From the NCBI GenBank assembly GCA_937919625.1, contig CALFRK010000175.1, positions 1-64,000 on the forward strand: 64,000 nucleotides of DNA, written 5' to 3'. The notes beneath the pieces were generated by a model, which searched no databases, was not told the DNA's origin, and saw nothing but the letters and a program-made list of their open reading frames with translations. The stretch comes from an uncultured Ilumatobacter sp. Its GTDB lineage: Bacteria; Actinomycetota; Acidimicrobiia; Acidimicrobiales; Ilumatobacteraceae. Positions within the stretch are counted from its first letter, which is position 1; each line of letters opens with the position of its first letter. A program made the translations under genes and the position numbers. Shown here piece by piece: positions 1-10,311 of this stretch.

Positions 1-484
<484 letters not shown>

Positions 485-524
485 CGTCCGCAGAGTCACC
501 TCCGCCGCCTCCAGCACCGCACGT

Positions 525-568
525 GATGGCCTTACCCCTCCGGAACCCTCCGGACGGGTGAGGCCATC
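525..568. terminator. Bidirectional terminator-like hairpin between convergent genes
   Basis: Thirteen bases at 525-537 (GATGGCCTTACCC) pair with 556-568 (GGGTGAGGCCATC), with one G-T pair, around an 18-nt GC-rich loop. It sits in the gap between the plus-strand gene ending at 484 and comF ending at 598. There is no long T run, so it may act as an actinobacterial stem-only terminator in both directions. Confidence 0.6.
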
Positions 569-597
569 TTCGCGTTCGGCTGCTCTCGGTTGCTGAG

Positions 598-1314
598 TCA
601 GGCTGCCCAAGGGCCCTGTACTACGGTTCGAGGAGGTGCCGGACGCTGGCGACGCAACGGCTGATGCTGCGAGGGGCGGTGACGTGAGGGGTAGTGACGT
701 GAGGGGTGGTGATCGACACCGCCGACCAGAGCCGGGGTGGTGGCCACCGCCGCACGTTGCACCGAGCGTGCCCCGGCGCTGCGCAGCGCCGCCTCGGCGG
801 AACGCAAAGTGGAACCGGTGGTGACGACATCGTCGATCACCAACACCCGCTGGCCAGAAGCCGCAGGGCTGGCCCGGAACACCGGGCCATGCAATCGCGT
901 CGCCCGATCGAGCCCCGTCTGGGCGACGCCGCCCTGGCGTTCGAGCAATCGCCGGCAGGGGACGCCGAGCTGGGCGGCGACGCGGCGGGCTACAAGCTCG
1001 GCTTGGTCGAACCCGCGCCGGTTACGACGTCGACGACTGGTCGGTGCCCACGTGACGGCATCGATCTCGCTGGGGCGAACACCCGACGCCAGGATTCGAT
1101 TGACAAGCAACCCTGCGAGATGATGGGAGAGCTGACGGCGATTGGCGTACTTGAACCCCAACAGGACATCGCGCGACCGACCGGCGAACGGAACGGCAGC
1201 GATGACATCGGTAACGCGAGGCATCGCCGGGGGCGCCGCCAAAGCGAACCGACATGTGCGGCACAGCACTGGTCCAACACGCTCACACCCGGCACAACGA
1301 GACTGGAACATCAT
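598..1314 (-). CDS. comF: ComF family phosphoribosyltransferase-like protein
   Basis: ComF-type proteins combine an N-terminal zinc ribbon with a type I phosphoribosyltransferase fold; some have roles in DNA uptake, but the function outside competent bacteria is unclear. Four cysteines (CAGC and CRTC) lie near the N-terminus. The PRPP-binding loop VLVIDDVVTTGST is intact, and a basic segment (TSRRRRNRRGFDQA) precedes it as in the family. The C-terminal ~40 residues are a His/Arg/Pro-rich tail with no family counterpart. I chose the ATG at 1314 because the more distal GTG at 1362 falls inside the hairpin at 1356-1386. It follows ahcY on the same strand. Confidence 0.85.
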   Translation of the reverse strand: MMFQSRCAGCERVGPVLCRTCRFALAAPPAMPRVTDVIAAVPFAGRSRDVLLGFKYANRRQLSHHLAGLLVNRILASGVRPSEIDAVTWAPTSRRRRNRRGFDQAELVARRVAAQLGVPCRRLLERQGGVAQTGLDRATRLHGPVFRASPAASGQRVLVIDDVVTTGSTLRSAEAALRSAGARSVQRAAVATTPALVGGVDHHPSRHYPSRHRPSQHQPLRRQRPAPPRTVVQGPWAA

Positions 1315-1355
1315 GGCCTCAGCCTGATCCAGGGGTGTTACAGAGTTTCGGGCCG

Positions 1356-1386
1356 GCGCCACGTTGTGTAGGACGCAACGTGGCGC
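1356..1386 (-). terminator. Perfect 11-bp hairpin downstream of ahcY
   Basis: GCGCCACGTTG at 1356-1366 is the exact reverse complement of 1376-1386, with a 9-nt loop. It lies between the ahcY stop (1456) and the comF start, so it probably terminates or attenuates ahcY transcription before comF. No T run follows. Confidence 0.55.
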
Positions 1387-1455
1387 TCACCGGCTCTAAG
1401 AAATCCTTACGTCAGCAATCCATCATTGCTTGGACTCCGTCACCGGCTGCGCTGA

Positions 1456-2925
<1,470 letters not shown>

Positions 2926-2945
2926 GTGATTCGGTCTCCTCCGGA

Positions 2946-3000
2946 ATCGGTGACGGATGGAGCGAGCCGGGGCCTGCTGGCACCGATCGAGTCAGCTCGC
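2946..3000 (-). promoter_or_regulatory. Candidate SAH-responsive pseudoknot riboswitch in the ahcY leader
   Basis: Read on the minus strand, GCGAGC (3000-2995) pairs with GCTCGC (2967-2962), and ATCGGTG (2987-2981) pairs with CACCGAT (2952-2946). The helices interleave, so they form an H-type pseudoknot. A small GCC-AGCA-GGC hairpin (2981-2972) can form inside the loop. The last strand ends just before the GGAGGAG ribosome site of ahcY, a good place for translational control. The published SAH riboswitch controls ahcY and has the same helix order, but I do not see its conserved core bases clearly, so assignment to that class is tentative. Confidence 0.45.
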
Positions 3001-3032
3001 GCGGGACTCCACGATACCGGACAGGGGAAGAA

Positions 3033-4505
3033 TCAGCCCGTTACCGGATCGGCTGCCAGTACGACCGCGTACACATCGAGCAGATAGTCGATGTAGCCGG
3101 CGCGATTGTAGAACCGCAGCTGGAACGGGTCTTCGATGTCGCCTCCGTAAGTCAGCAAGGTGAGGTTGGGCACATTGACGCCCTCGGTTACGTTCAGATT
3201 CGAGATCCGTGGGGGCGTGGTGTCGCCCCCGGCACCGGGCGACGGGTATGCGGTCATGAACGACGCAACTGGCGCCCAAGGATATTGGCGCCGCAGATTC
3301 GTGGCGGTGAGGTTGCCGAGTAGACCCGTTTGAGCACCGACCGGCTGGCCGCTGATGTTGACGTCGTTGACGAAGCTATTGAAGCTCCAGTCCTCGGCTC
3401 TGGCAGGACCGAGAGGCTGCGCCATGAACTCGGTTTGGCGAGTGTCGAAGACCCGAAATGGTGCGACAAGCGGAATCACTCGACCTTCAACGCTGGCGAC
3501 GGGCCGACCGGCAACGAGATACCCCATGATGTCGACGACGATGCGAAGCTCGCCATCGAGATTGAACACGTGAATCGAACCGTTGGCATCGACCGGAAGG
3601 ATCGCAAGGTTGGCCCTAACCTCACCAGGCAACAGATTGACCGTACTGGTCGCGGGTTTTGCCCCTGCCGCGACGGGTTCGCGAAGCGCGGACAGATACG
3701 TCGCCCGGCCGCCTGGGTACGCGTTCTCACCGGTCACGTTGACGACCACCCCGACTATGTTCGCATCGTCGGGGACAGGAACCGATGGCGAGCTGGCATC
3801 GACGGCGCCCCAGATCGGCACCTCGATTTGGGCACGTCGGCCAATCAGCTTGGCACCGAACTTCGCCAGCCCCGAGTCGTATGCGCGAATCGGCGAGATC
3901 GGAATGAGACGCGCACCCGAGACGTTGTCGGGACTCGAAGTGGAGAACCAGCCAGAGACGTCGACCACGACGTCGCTGAGACCGGGGCCTTCTGGTGTAA
4001 CAAGGCGAATCGAGATCGTGCCTCCGAGTCCCGGTCGGATGACGGCGGAGTTCGACACCACCGAGCCGGGTAGGAAGTTGACCACCGACGTGTCGCCCTC
4101 GGCAGCGCCGGTCGGGAATGCACGGATGTACCCGATTCGAGTCGGCGAGACGGCGATGATGCTGACGGCGACTGCAAGAACGTGGTCGTCGTAGCCATCG
4201 TCGTCCAAATCGACGAACTCGGGCAGACCAGCCTTGCCGAGCACGTCGATCTCGAATGGCACCCCAGCCGATAGCGAATTCGACGGCTTGCGGCCGTACG
4301 GCAGCGTATCGAGTAGCGGAAGTCGAGTATCGAGAACTCTTTCCGACGTGACAGGGTGGTACTCGCCGCCGGCGCCAATCGGGGTATCGGCCAGTGCGAT
4401 GTTTCGCCCGTCTGGTGACACGGCCACGGCCGCCGCAACGGCAATACCGATCACGCCGAGTGTCACGCCGGCGCGTGCACCCCATCCTCGAACCTTGCCA
4501 GTCAT
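3033..4505 (-). CDS. Secreted beta-repeat protein with VLDTR-type modules
   Basis: The product (490 residues) starts with a signal-peptide-like N-terminus: basic residues, then a hydrophobic stretch at about 12-30. About three diverged modules follow, each beginning with an RVLDTR-like motif (RVLDTR at 56-61, RAYDSG near 207, RVFDTR near 370) and ending in a VVDVSGWF or VVDIMGYL-like strand. Such modules are frequent in exported actinobacterial proteins and have no agreed biochemical function. The first module carries an acidic insert (DLDDDGYDD, about 99-107) that could bind calcium (inference). The ATG at 4505 is preceded at 7 nt by a TACGCT box, consistent with leaderless translation. Confidence 0.6.
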   Translation of the reverse strand: MTGKVRGWGARAGVTLGVIGIAVAAAVAVSPDGRNIALADTPIGAGGEYHPVTSERVLDTRLPLLDTLPYGRKPSNSLSAGVPFEIDVLGKAGLPEFVDLDDDGYDDHVLAVAVSIIAVSPTRIGYIRAFPTGAAEGDTSVVNFLPGSVVSNSAVIRPGLGGTISIRLVTPEGPGLSDVVVDVSGWFSTSSPDNVSGARLIPISPIRAYDSGLAKFGAKLIGRRAQIEVPIWGAVDASSPSVPVPDDANIVGVVVNVTGENAYPGGRATYLSALREPVAAGAKPATSTVNLLPGEVRANLAILPVDANGSIHVFNLDGELRIVVDIMGYLVAGRPVASVEGRVIPLVAPFRVFDTRQTEFMAQPLGPARAEDWSFNSFVNDVNISGQPVGAQTGLLGNLTATNLRRQYPWAPVASFMTAYPSPGAGGDTTPPRISNLNVTEGVNVPNLTLLTYGGDIEDPFQLRFYNRAGYIDYLLDVYAVVLAADPVTG

Positions 4506-4563
4506 GAATCGGAGCGTAACGCGTTTGTCATATCTTGGGCGGGCAGGCCTCACAGTTGGGCGC

Positions 4564-4800
4564 TCAGGCCTGGAACGTTGCAGCGATACCGCCGTCGGCC
4601 ACCAACGCCGACAAACGATCGAACGCCTCGTCGTCGAGTGCGATCGCCTCTTCGACGAGCATCACGGGAATGTCGTCGCGCACCTCATAGGTGCGACGCA
4701 GGCGGGGATTGAACAACACCTGTTCGGATTCGAGGTAGTACAGCGGGCCCTTGTCCTCGGGACAAGCGAGGATGGCGAGCAATCCGGAGTCGAGGCTCAT
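4564..4800 (-). CDS. Trm112-like small protein
   Basis: The 78-residue product has the Trm112/YcaR signature LLAILACPEDKGPLYY at the N-terminus and a later RRTYEVRDDIPVMLVEEA segment. In other organisms this fold activates methyltransferases as a small partner; the partner here is unknown. It is 63 nt downstream of the phosphomannomutase start region on the same strand, and actinobacterial genomes often keep a Trm112-like gene beside the phosphomannomutase. The start is supported by AAGGGA a few bases upstream. Only one Cys (C13) is present, so zinc binding is doubtful. Confidence 0.85.
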   Translation of the reverse strand: MSLDSGLLAILACPEDKGPLYYLESEQVLFNPRLRRTYEVRDDIPVMLVEEAIALDDEAFDRLSALVADGGIAATFQA

Positions 4801-4809
4801 GGCGTCCCT

Positions 4810-4852
4810 TCAAATTAGAATGGTCAAATTAGAGATGGTCAAATCAAAATGG
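4810..4852. repeat. AT-rich 14/15/14-bp tandem repeat
   Basis: Three adjacent copies, TCAAATTAGAATGG (4810-4823), TCAAATTAGAGATGG (4824-4838) and TCAAATCAAAATGG (4839-4852), lie between the Trm112-like gene and the phosphomannomutase stop. They are far more AT-rich than anything nearby. Their position just upstream of the Trm112-like start (minus strand) could affect its expression. Confidence 0.8.
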
Positions 4853-4872
4853 TGAATCTTGAAGAGTATTGC

Positions 4873-6228
4873 TCAGGTGCTGGTGACGAGGGCAAGGATC
4901 TCGGCGACCCGGCTGTCGCACTCGTCTCGGTCGCTGGCCTCGAGATTGAGACGCAGCAAAGGCTCGGTATTCGAAGGTCGTAGGTTGAACCACCACGAAC
5001 TGCAGTCGACGCTGAGACCGTCGAGCCGATCCTGATCCCGACGGGCGAATGCCTCGCTGACATGCTCGATGACCGCATTTGGATCGTCAACCTGCGTATT
5101 GATCTCACCGCTGGCCGCATAGCGCTCGAAGGGTTTGCGCAGAACAGACAGGTTCTGAGCACAGCGGCTGATCTCGTCGATCACCAGCATCGAGGCGATC
5201 AGGCCGCTGTCGGCGCGATAGTTCTCGGCGAAGTAGTAGTGCGCCGAGTGCTCGCCGCCGAATACTGCACCGGTCGCCGCCATCTCCTGTTTGATGTACG
5301 AGTGACCCACCTTCGTGCGAACTGCAACACCACCGTGCTCGGCGATCGTCTCTGGCACCGAGCGCGAACAGATCAGGTTGTGCAGGATCGTGGCACCCGG
5401 GTTAGAGCGCAACACCGCCGCCGCCAGCAGTGCGGTCGTGGTTGAACCACTCATCCCAACGCCCAACTCGTCGACGACGAACACACGGTCGGCGTCACCG
5501 TCGAACGCCAACCCCAGGTCGAAGCCGCCGGTCGAGACACGCCCCCGAAGGTCGCGCTGGTTCGCCGGTTGCAAAGGATCGGCCGGATGATTGGGAAACG
5601 TACCGTCGAGTTCGCCATACATGACCTCGAGCTCGATCATCGGTAGGTGCTCGAACACAGCCGGCACGACGAGCCCGCCCATGCCGTTGGCGGTGTCGGC
5701 AACAATCCGCATCGGCCGAATCGCGTCGATGTTGACGAAGCCAAGCACATGCTGGACAAACGCCGGCAAAACATCGAACGAACTCATCTTGCCAGCCGTT
5801 TCGGCAAGGCGCGGCCGACGGCCGTCGAGCACGCCGGCGGCGAAGTCGCGGATGTCGGCCAGACCGCTGTTGATGCCGACCGGCCGGGCCCCCGACAGGC
5901 ACAACTTGATGCCGTTGTACTGGGACGGATTGTGCGACGCCGTGAACATCGCTCCGGGAGCGTCGAGCGACCCAGCGGCGTAATACAGCATGTCGGTCGA
6001 GCCCAGCCCGAGGTCGACCACATCGAGGCCTTGTTCCATCACACCGCGAGCGAACTCGTGGGAGAGTTGCTCACCAGACTGTCGCATGTCGCGGGCGATC
6101 AGCACGCGATCTGCGTTGACAAAGCGGGCGTAGGCGACGCCGAGGGCGTGCGCGACCTCGCCATCTAACTGGTCGGGCACGGTCCCCCGGATGTCGTACG
6201 CCTTGACGATCTCATCCAGAATTGACAT
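4873..6228 (-). CDS. manB: Phosphomannomutase / phosphoglucomutase
   Basis: It interconverts hexose 6-phosphate and hexose 1-phosphate, feeding GDP-mannose and related sugar nucleotides. The 451-residue protein carries the four alpha-D-phosphohexomutase signatures: the phosphoserine loop TASHNP (96-101), the metal loop DGDADR (243-248), the sugar loop GGEHS (324-328) and the phosphate loop SNTEP near 420. In M. tuberculosis the counterpart pmmA sits in the same neighbourhood. The GDP-mannose guanylyltransferase-like gene (23375-24370) and gmd (19279-20271) in this window would use its product. A TAGACT box lies about 13 nt before the ATG. Confidence 0.93.
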   Translation of the reverse strand: MSILDEIVKAYDIRGTVPDQLDGEVAHALGVAYARFVNADRVLIARDMRQSGEQLSHEFARGVMEQGLDVVDLGLGSTDMLYYAAGSLDAPGAMFTASHNPSQYNGIKLCLSGARPVGINSGLADIRDFAAGVLDGRRPRLAETAGKMSSFDVLPAFVQHVLGFVNIDAIRPMRIVADTANGMGGLVVPAVFEHLPMIELEVMYGELDGTFPNHPADPLQPANQRDLRGRVSTGGFDLGLAFDGDADRVFVVDELGVGMSGSTTTALLAAAVLRSNPGATILHNLICSRSVPETIAEHGGVAVRTKVGHSYIKQEMAATGAVFGGEHSAHYYFAENYRADSGLIASMLVIDEISRCAQNLSVLRKPFERYAASGEINTQVDDPNAVIEHVSEAFARRDQDRLDGLSVDCSSWWFNLRPSNTEPLLRLNLEASDRDECDSRVAEILALVTST

Positions 6229-6298
6229 AACGTGGAGGCCCAGTCTAGCCCGGTGTGACCGGGCGTTCCGACCCGTCGTCGTCAGACAGGTCCGGACC

Positions 6299-9133
6299 TT
6301 ATGCGCGATCGTCGGTGCCTGGGCTCTGCCAGGCCGACTCGGTCGGCGGTGCCGGATCGACGCCGCCGGTCGAGTTCCAGGAAGCGGTGCGGGTCAAACT
6401 GCCGAACGAATCGCGATCCGACGCGTCGAGCAGCGCAGGACCTGCTGGTACCGAGCCCCCCTTGCCACCAGCCGCACGAACGAACGACACCGGAATGTCG
6501 CCCAGATGTTTCACGTCGCCCCGTTTACGCCAGAACACGCACAAACCGATCCCGGCCAGCGTCAACAGAATCGTGATGAAGTCGGCCATGCTTCGACCGT
6601 AACTGAGTTCGACATGTGTGGTCTCGGGGATCACGACCATCATGTTCGGCCCGACCCGATACGGCCCGTCGGCGCCCGACGCATTCCAGTTCGGGAAATA
6701 GCCGACTCGCACCAGCACGGGAACGCCGACCCGATCGACGTCGAACGACAATGACTCCTGCTGGATGTCGACGTTGCTGACCGTGACGGCCGGGAGGGAG
6801 ACCGGCTCGATCACCTCGACCGGGGTGACGATGTCGACCCGCCGGCCTGGGCCGCCCGTAACACCCTCGCGCCGGGCGAGGTCGACCTGGACGGAGATCC
6901 GTTGCCACGCATCTGGCCCGTCGTCGGCGGGCATCGCCGCCCACTCGTTCGGATTCTGGAACCAACTGGTGCCGAGCTCGAGGTTTCGTTCACGTCCGTC
7001 ACCGGCCCGACTACGCACGACGACCGGCTGTGTGTCGAGCGGCACGACGATGTCTGAATCCGCCACGAGATAGATGTCCCACGGTGTCGATGAGGCGATA
7101 AACGACAGCTCAGGACGAGAGGCCGCCTCAGCCTTGGCTTCGGGGGTACGCAGCATCACGTACCGAACGCCGAGGTCTTGGAGGTGTCGCACCCCGACAT
7201 CGGCATGGTTGTCGACGTATCGCAGCTCGCGCACCGGATTCGACGACTGCTTCGACATGGCTGCCGCCGTGAGGAAATGATAGGGCGTCGTGCCGCTGGC
7301 CTCGAAGAACAGACCCTCCATCGAACCGATGCACCCATCGGTCCAGAATGGCAACAGCATCAACGCCATCGTGGTTCCGTACTGACCGTTGTCACCGTGG
7401 TTTTCCCACATGGCGCGCCCACATCCGAGCGATTCGTCGTTGCCGATCCGGTCCATCGTGGTGACAACCTGGTGGTACTCGGTGTAGTACTGATCGCGCC
7501 CCTCGTAGCCCTCGAAGTTGTAGCGAGCCCAACCGTCGCCCTGCGCATCGGCGTTGGTGCTGGTCGCCGTAAACGGGCCCCACGAGTACAGCGCAGCACC
7601 ACCCTCGGACTGCTGGTAGCCGTCGAATGGCAGCGCCTGAAACATGAACCCCAACACGATCAGCACACCGATCGCTGACACCCCGGCGATCCCGGTGCTC
7701 TCCCCTACGGACACCGGAGCCAACGCACGGCGATCGCGGGCGGCATTCCAAACAAGGCTGAACAGCTCGACGGCGCCGACCATCATCAGCAGGTAGCGGA
7801 TCAGATACACGAACGGCAGCAGTCGCGGATTCCACAGCAGGCCGATCACGGGCAGGCTGTCACGAGCAAGGTAGACGCCGGCGACGAAGACCAGCCCGAC
7901 TACACCGAGGGCGGCGCCATTGAGGTGGCGTCTGATGATGCTCATCGCGAATCCGAACACGGCGAGCGTTGAAATCAAGATGTCGAGAGGTGCAGTCAAT
8001 GGGAAGAACATCACCCACCAGTCGTCACGCGGGCCGTACTTCATGTCGGTCATGTACTCGTGGTCGAGCAGGAACGGCCCAGCCCACCACATGATCAGCA
8101 ACACGCTGGTTACACCGACACTGACGGCGTAGATGAGGCGCGTGCGATCGATCCAGACGAGGCAGAACACGAGCGCCGCGGCGGCGACGAAAATCAGCAC
8201 GATGCCATGCGACAGGCACGCCGCAGCGATCAGCACCGACGCCCAAACCCGATACTTGCCGGTGCGCAGGCCGGCTGCGAGTACACCGAGCGCCAGCACT
8301 CCGATCGAGAGCGCGATCGAGAACGAGAACTCGCCAGCCATCGTGGATTTCACGTTGCCGCCATAGATGCTGAAGCTCTCGTCGAGCACGAACGCCAACC
8401 CGGCGAATGCGAACAGCTCAGGCATCGGGTAGCGGAACTTCGCCAACCGGCCGAACGCCCAGCACGACGCAGGCAGCGTGATGACGCCGAGCACTGCGAC
8501 GAACTTCATCGCCACGCCGTACGGCAACACAACGTCGACCAGCAAGATCGCCAGCGCCGGCAGCACCATATAGAAGCGGTAGGCGGGCATTCCGCCGTAC
8601 CAGTCCATGGTCCAGCCGTTGAAGCGGAACGCCCCGAGCAACTCGTCGCGAATGAAGGCGGGACCCCAGACATGGGCGCCGAAGTCACCGCCGGTCGGGG
8701 TGGTGTTGTCAAACACGAGGTCGCGGCTAGCAAACGGGCTGAGATGCACAACGTTGAACATGATCCCGGTCGTGACAACCAGCGAGACCACGGTGACGAT
8801 GTATTTGACGAGCCGCTCGGTGGGCCACGGCCGAGTGGCCCACTCGGTCGGTCGCCGCACGATCCGTCGCCATACCCGCTCGAGCGTTGGCAACGGCTGT
8901 TCGGGCGCGAGCGCTCTCAGTTCGGTCTGACCGATGCCGGCCGTCGCAGTGACCAGATCGCCAAACGGATCGCCGGAAGGACAGCCGTCACCCTCACCAG
9001 GACGGACCCGATCTTCACCTGCCAGAAGGGACCGGCCGAGCCCCTCATCGAAGTCTTCCTCGGGCGCGTCGCAACCGTCGACCGTTCCATACGGACCGGT
9101 GCTGGTGTCGGAGTCGTCGATGCGGTCGGTCAT
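6299..9133 (-). CDS. Very large polytopic membrane protein (PTPS-related / GT-C-like)
   Basis: The product is 944 residues. A ~95-residue acidic cytoplasmic N-terminus is followed by a first membrane helix (about 105-125), a loop with TTPTGGDFGAHVW, about ten more hydrophobic helices to roughly residue 510, a large extracytoplasmic region and a final helix near 860. An acidic residue in the first large loop and this layout resemble GT-C glycosyltransferases and the membrane family named after 6-pyruvoyl-tetrahydropterin synthase. Its place between phosphomannomutase and the glycosyltransferase block suggests transfer of a lipid-linked sugar, which is inference. No ribosome site or TAnnnT box is obvious before the ATG at 9133. 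Confidence 0.6.
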   Translation of the reverse strand: MTDRIDDSDTSTGPYGTVDGCDAPEEDFDEGLGRSLLAGEDRVRPGEGDGCPSGDPFGDLVTATAGIGQTELRALAPEQPLPTLERVWRRIVRRPTEWATRPWPTERLVKYIVTVVSLVVTTGIMFNVVHLSPFASRDLVFDNTTPTGGDFGAHVWGPAFIRDELLGAFRFNGWTMDWYGGMPAYRFYMVLPALAILLVDVVLPYGVAMKFVAVLGVITLPASCWAFGRLAKFRYPMPELFAFAGLAFVLDESFSIYGGNVKSTMAGEFSFSIALSIGVLALGVLAAGLRTGKYRVWASVLIAAACLSHGIVLIFVAAAALVFCLVWIDRTRLIYAVSVGVTSVLLIMWWAGPFLLDHEYMTDMKYGPRDDWWVMFFPLTAPLDILISTLAVFGFAMSIIRRHLNGAALGVVGLVFVAGVYLARDSLPVIGLLWNPRLLPFVYLIRYLLMMVGAVELFSLVWNAARDRRALAPVSVGESTGIAGVSAIGVLIVLGFMFQALPFDGYQQSEGGAALYSWGPFTATSTNADAQGDGWARYNFEGYEGRDQYYTEYHQVVTTMDRIGNDESLGCGRAMWENHGDNGQYGTTMALMLLPFWTDGCIGSMEGLFFEASGTTPYHFLTAAAMSKQSSNPVRELRYVDNHADVGVRHLQDLGVRYVMLRTPEAKAEAASRPELSFIASSTPWDIYLVADSDIVVPLDTQPVVVRSRAGDGRERNLELGTSWFQNPNEWAAMPADDGPDAWQRISVQVDLARREGVTGGPGRRVDIVTPVEVIEPVSLPAVTVSNVDIQQESLSFDVDRVGVPVLVRVGYFPNWNASGADGPYRVGPNMMVVIPETTHVELSYGRSMADFITILLTLAGIGLCVFWRKRGDVKHLGDIPVSFVRAAGGKGGSVPAGPALLDASDRDSFGSLTRTASWNSTGGVDPAPPTESAWQSPGTDDRA

Positions 9134-9198
9134 GAAGTGGTCACCATCTTGTCAGTTCTGAAGCACACGGTTTCGTCAGCCGCGATCGCACGCATCGT

Positions 9199-9957
9199 TC
9201 ATCGGTTGGCGAGCACCACGATGATGCCCGTCGCATTAAACGCCGCATGGGTCACGATCGACAGGCCAATCCGGTTGGTCACGACGACCCCAGCGCCGAA
9301 GATCAGCCCTGCCAGGAACAAACCAGGATACTCAACGGGACTGAGGTGGATCAACGAGAACCAGATTGCCGTCAGCACCAATGCCGGCGCAGCGCCCACA
9401 GCGGATGACAGCGAACGCTGCAGCAGGCCTCGATACACCAACTCCTCGACGATCGGCGCTCCGACGACGACGATCAAAACCAGCAGCACCGCCGAGAACC
9501 CGTGTGCTCGGTCGGCGAGGTCCTGCGCACGTTCTTCCAACCGCTCGTTCGTGAACGTGTCGGACCAGAGCCCCCGCAGGGGCAGATACAGCAACGGGAT
9601 CAGTGCCAGCTGCGTGATCACTCCGACCGGTACGCCGACCAGGTCGACCGGGCGCAGCCGAGCCGCAAAATCGGAAAGGAAGTCTCTGGTACCGAATTTT
9701 CGGCTGACGATCGCGAGGGCGACGACGAACACTGTCCAGGCGCCGAGCGCAACCACGAGAAGTTGTGGGATCGTGAGATCGTCGCCCAACTCCGCTCGCA
9801 TGGCAGCGACCAAGAGCGGGGCGGCCACCAGCGAACCGACCACCCAACCGGTCGCCCACGTGCCAGCCGCCGGTCCGAACGGTATCGACGCCGGTTCGAC
9901 CAGCCGTCTGGAGATTCGAGAATGTGATGTCTTACGCGCCACTTCGTCGGAAACCAC
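9199..9957 (-). CDS. CPBP family intramembrane metalloprotease
   Basis: CPBP (CAAX protease and bacteriocin-processing) proteins are multi-pass membrane proteases related to Rce1. The 252-residue product has the three expected motifs: EELVYR with E171, E172 and R176; FSLIHLS with H204; and HAAFN with H237 and N241. About six hydrophobic segments are visible. The substrate cannot be told from context. The start is a GTG with a TACCCT box 8 nt before it. The gene lies between DUF3499 upstream and the giant membrane protein downstream, all on the same strand. Confidence 0.9.
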   Translation of the reverse strand: MVSDEVARKTSHSRISRRLVEPASIPFGPAAGTWATGWVVGSLVAAPLLVAAMRAELGDDLTIPQLLVVALGAWTVFVVALAIVSRKFGTRDFLSDFAARLRPVDLVGVPVGVITQLALIPLLYLPLRGLWSDTFTNERLEERAQDLADRAHGFSAVLLVLIVVVGAPIVEELVYRGLLQRSLSSAVGAAPALVLTAIWFSLIHLSPVEYPGLFLAGLIFGAGVVVTNRIGLSIVTHAAFNATGIIVVLANR

Positions 9958-9976
9958 GGCGGCGGAGGGTAGCTGG

Positions 9977-10207
9977 TCAGACGGCGATCAGTGTCGGCTG
10001 CAGCGGCCGACGTCGGTCACGCACGTGCCAACCTTGCGGCGCCGTCAACCGGTCGGCGTGCCGGTCGCACATGTCGTACGCGTGCGGATCGCGCTCGGGT
10101 GCCAGCAGATCGAGCCACACCTGGGCATAGGCGTACTGGAACGTGAGGGTCACCGCTGCCAACTCGCTGCAGCCGCTCCGCGAACATTGCCTCTTCACGC
10201 CGGACAT
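9977..10207 (-). CDS. DUF3499 family zinc-ribbon-like small protein
   Basis: The 76-residue product matches the short actinobacterial DUF3499 family in its opening RQCSRSGCSELAAVTLTF and the motif YDMCDRHADRLTAPQGW. Cys8, Cys13, Cys47 and His50 could form one zinc site. Function is unknown; in mycobacteria the family member lies next to pmmA, and here it is likewise close to phosphomannomutase. I took the ATG at 10207 because further upstream the frame loses all family similarity and coding bias. It is divergent from ftsH. Confidence 0.8.
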   Translation of the reverse strand: MSGVKRQCSRSGCSELAAVTLTFQYAYAQVWLDLLAPERDPHAYDMCDRHADRLTAPQGWHVRDRRRPLQPTLIAV

Positions 10208-10299
10208 TGTAGATCGCACCAAAGCGCCCAGGGTGGACCCTTGCGCAGCACAGCGGCGGAGGTCCGGCCATGTGCGCTGGCATCTTCGCCGAGTCGCCC

Positions 10300-10311
10300 T
10301 AGCATGGTCGG
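10300..10311 (+). promoter_or_regulatory. Leaderless promoter of ftsH
   Basis: A TAGCAT box at 10300-10305 is followed by exactly 6 nt and then the ftsH ATG. CTGGCA at 10277-10282 is a plausible -35 element with a 17-nt spacer. There is no Shine-Dalgarno sequence, so the mRNA probably begins at the start codon. Confidence 0.55.
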
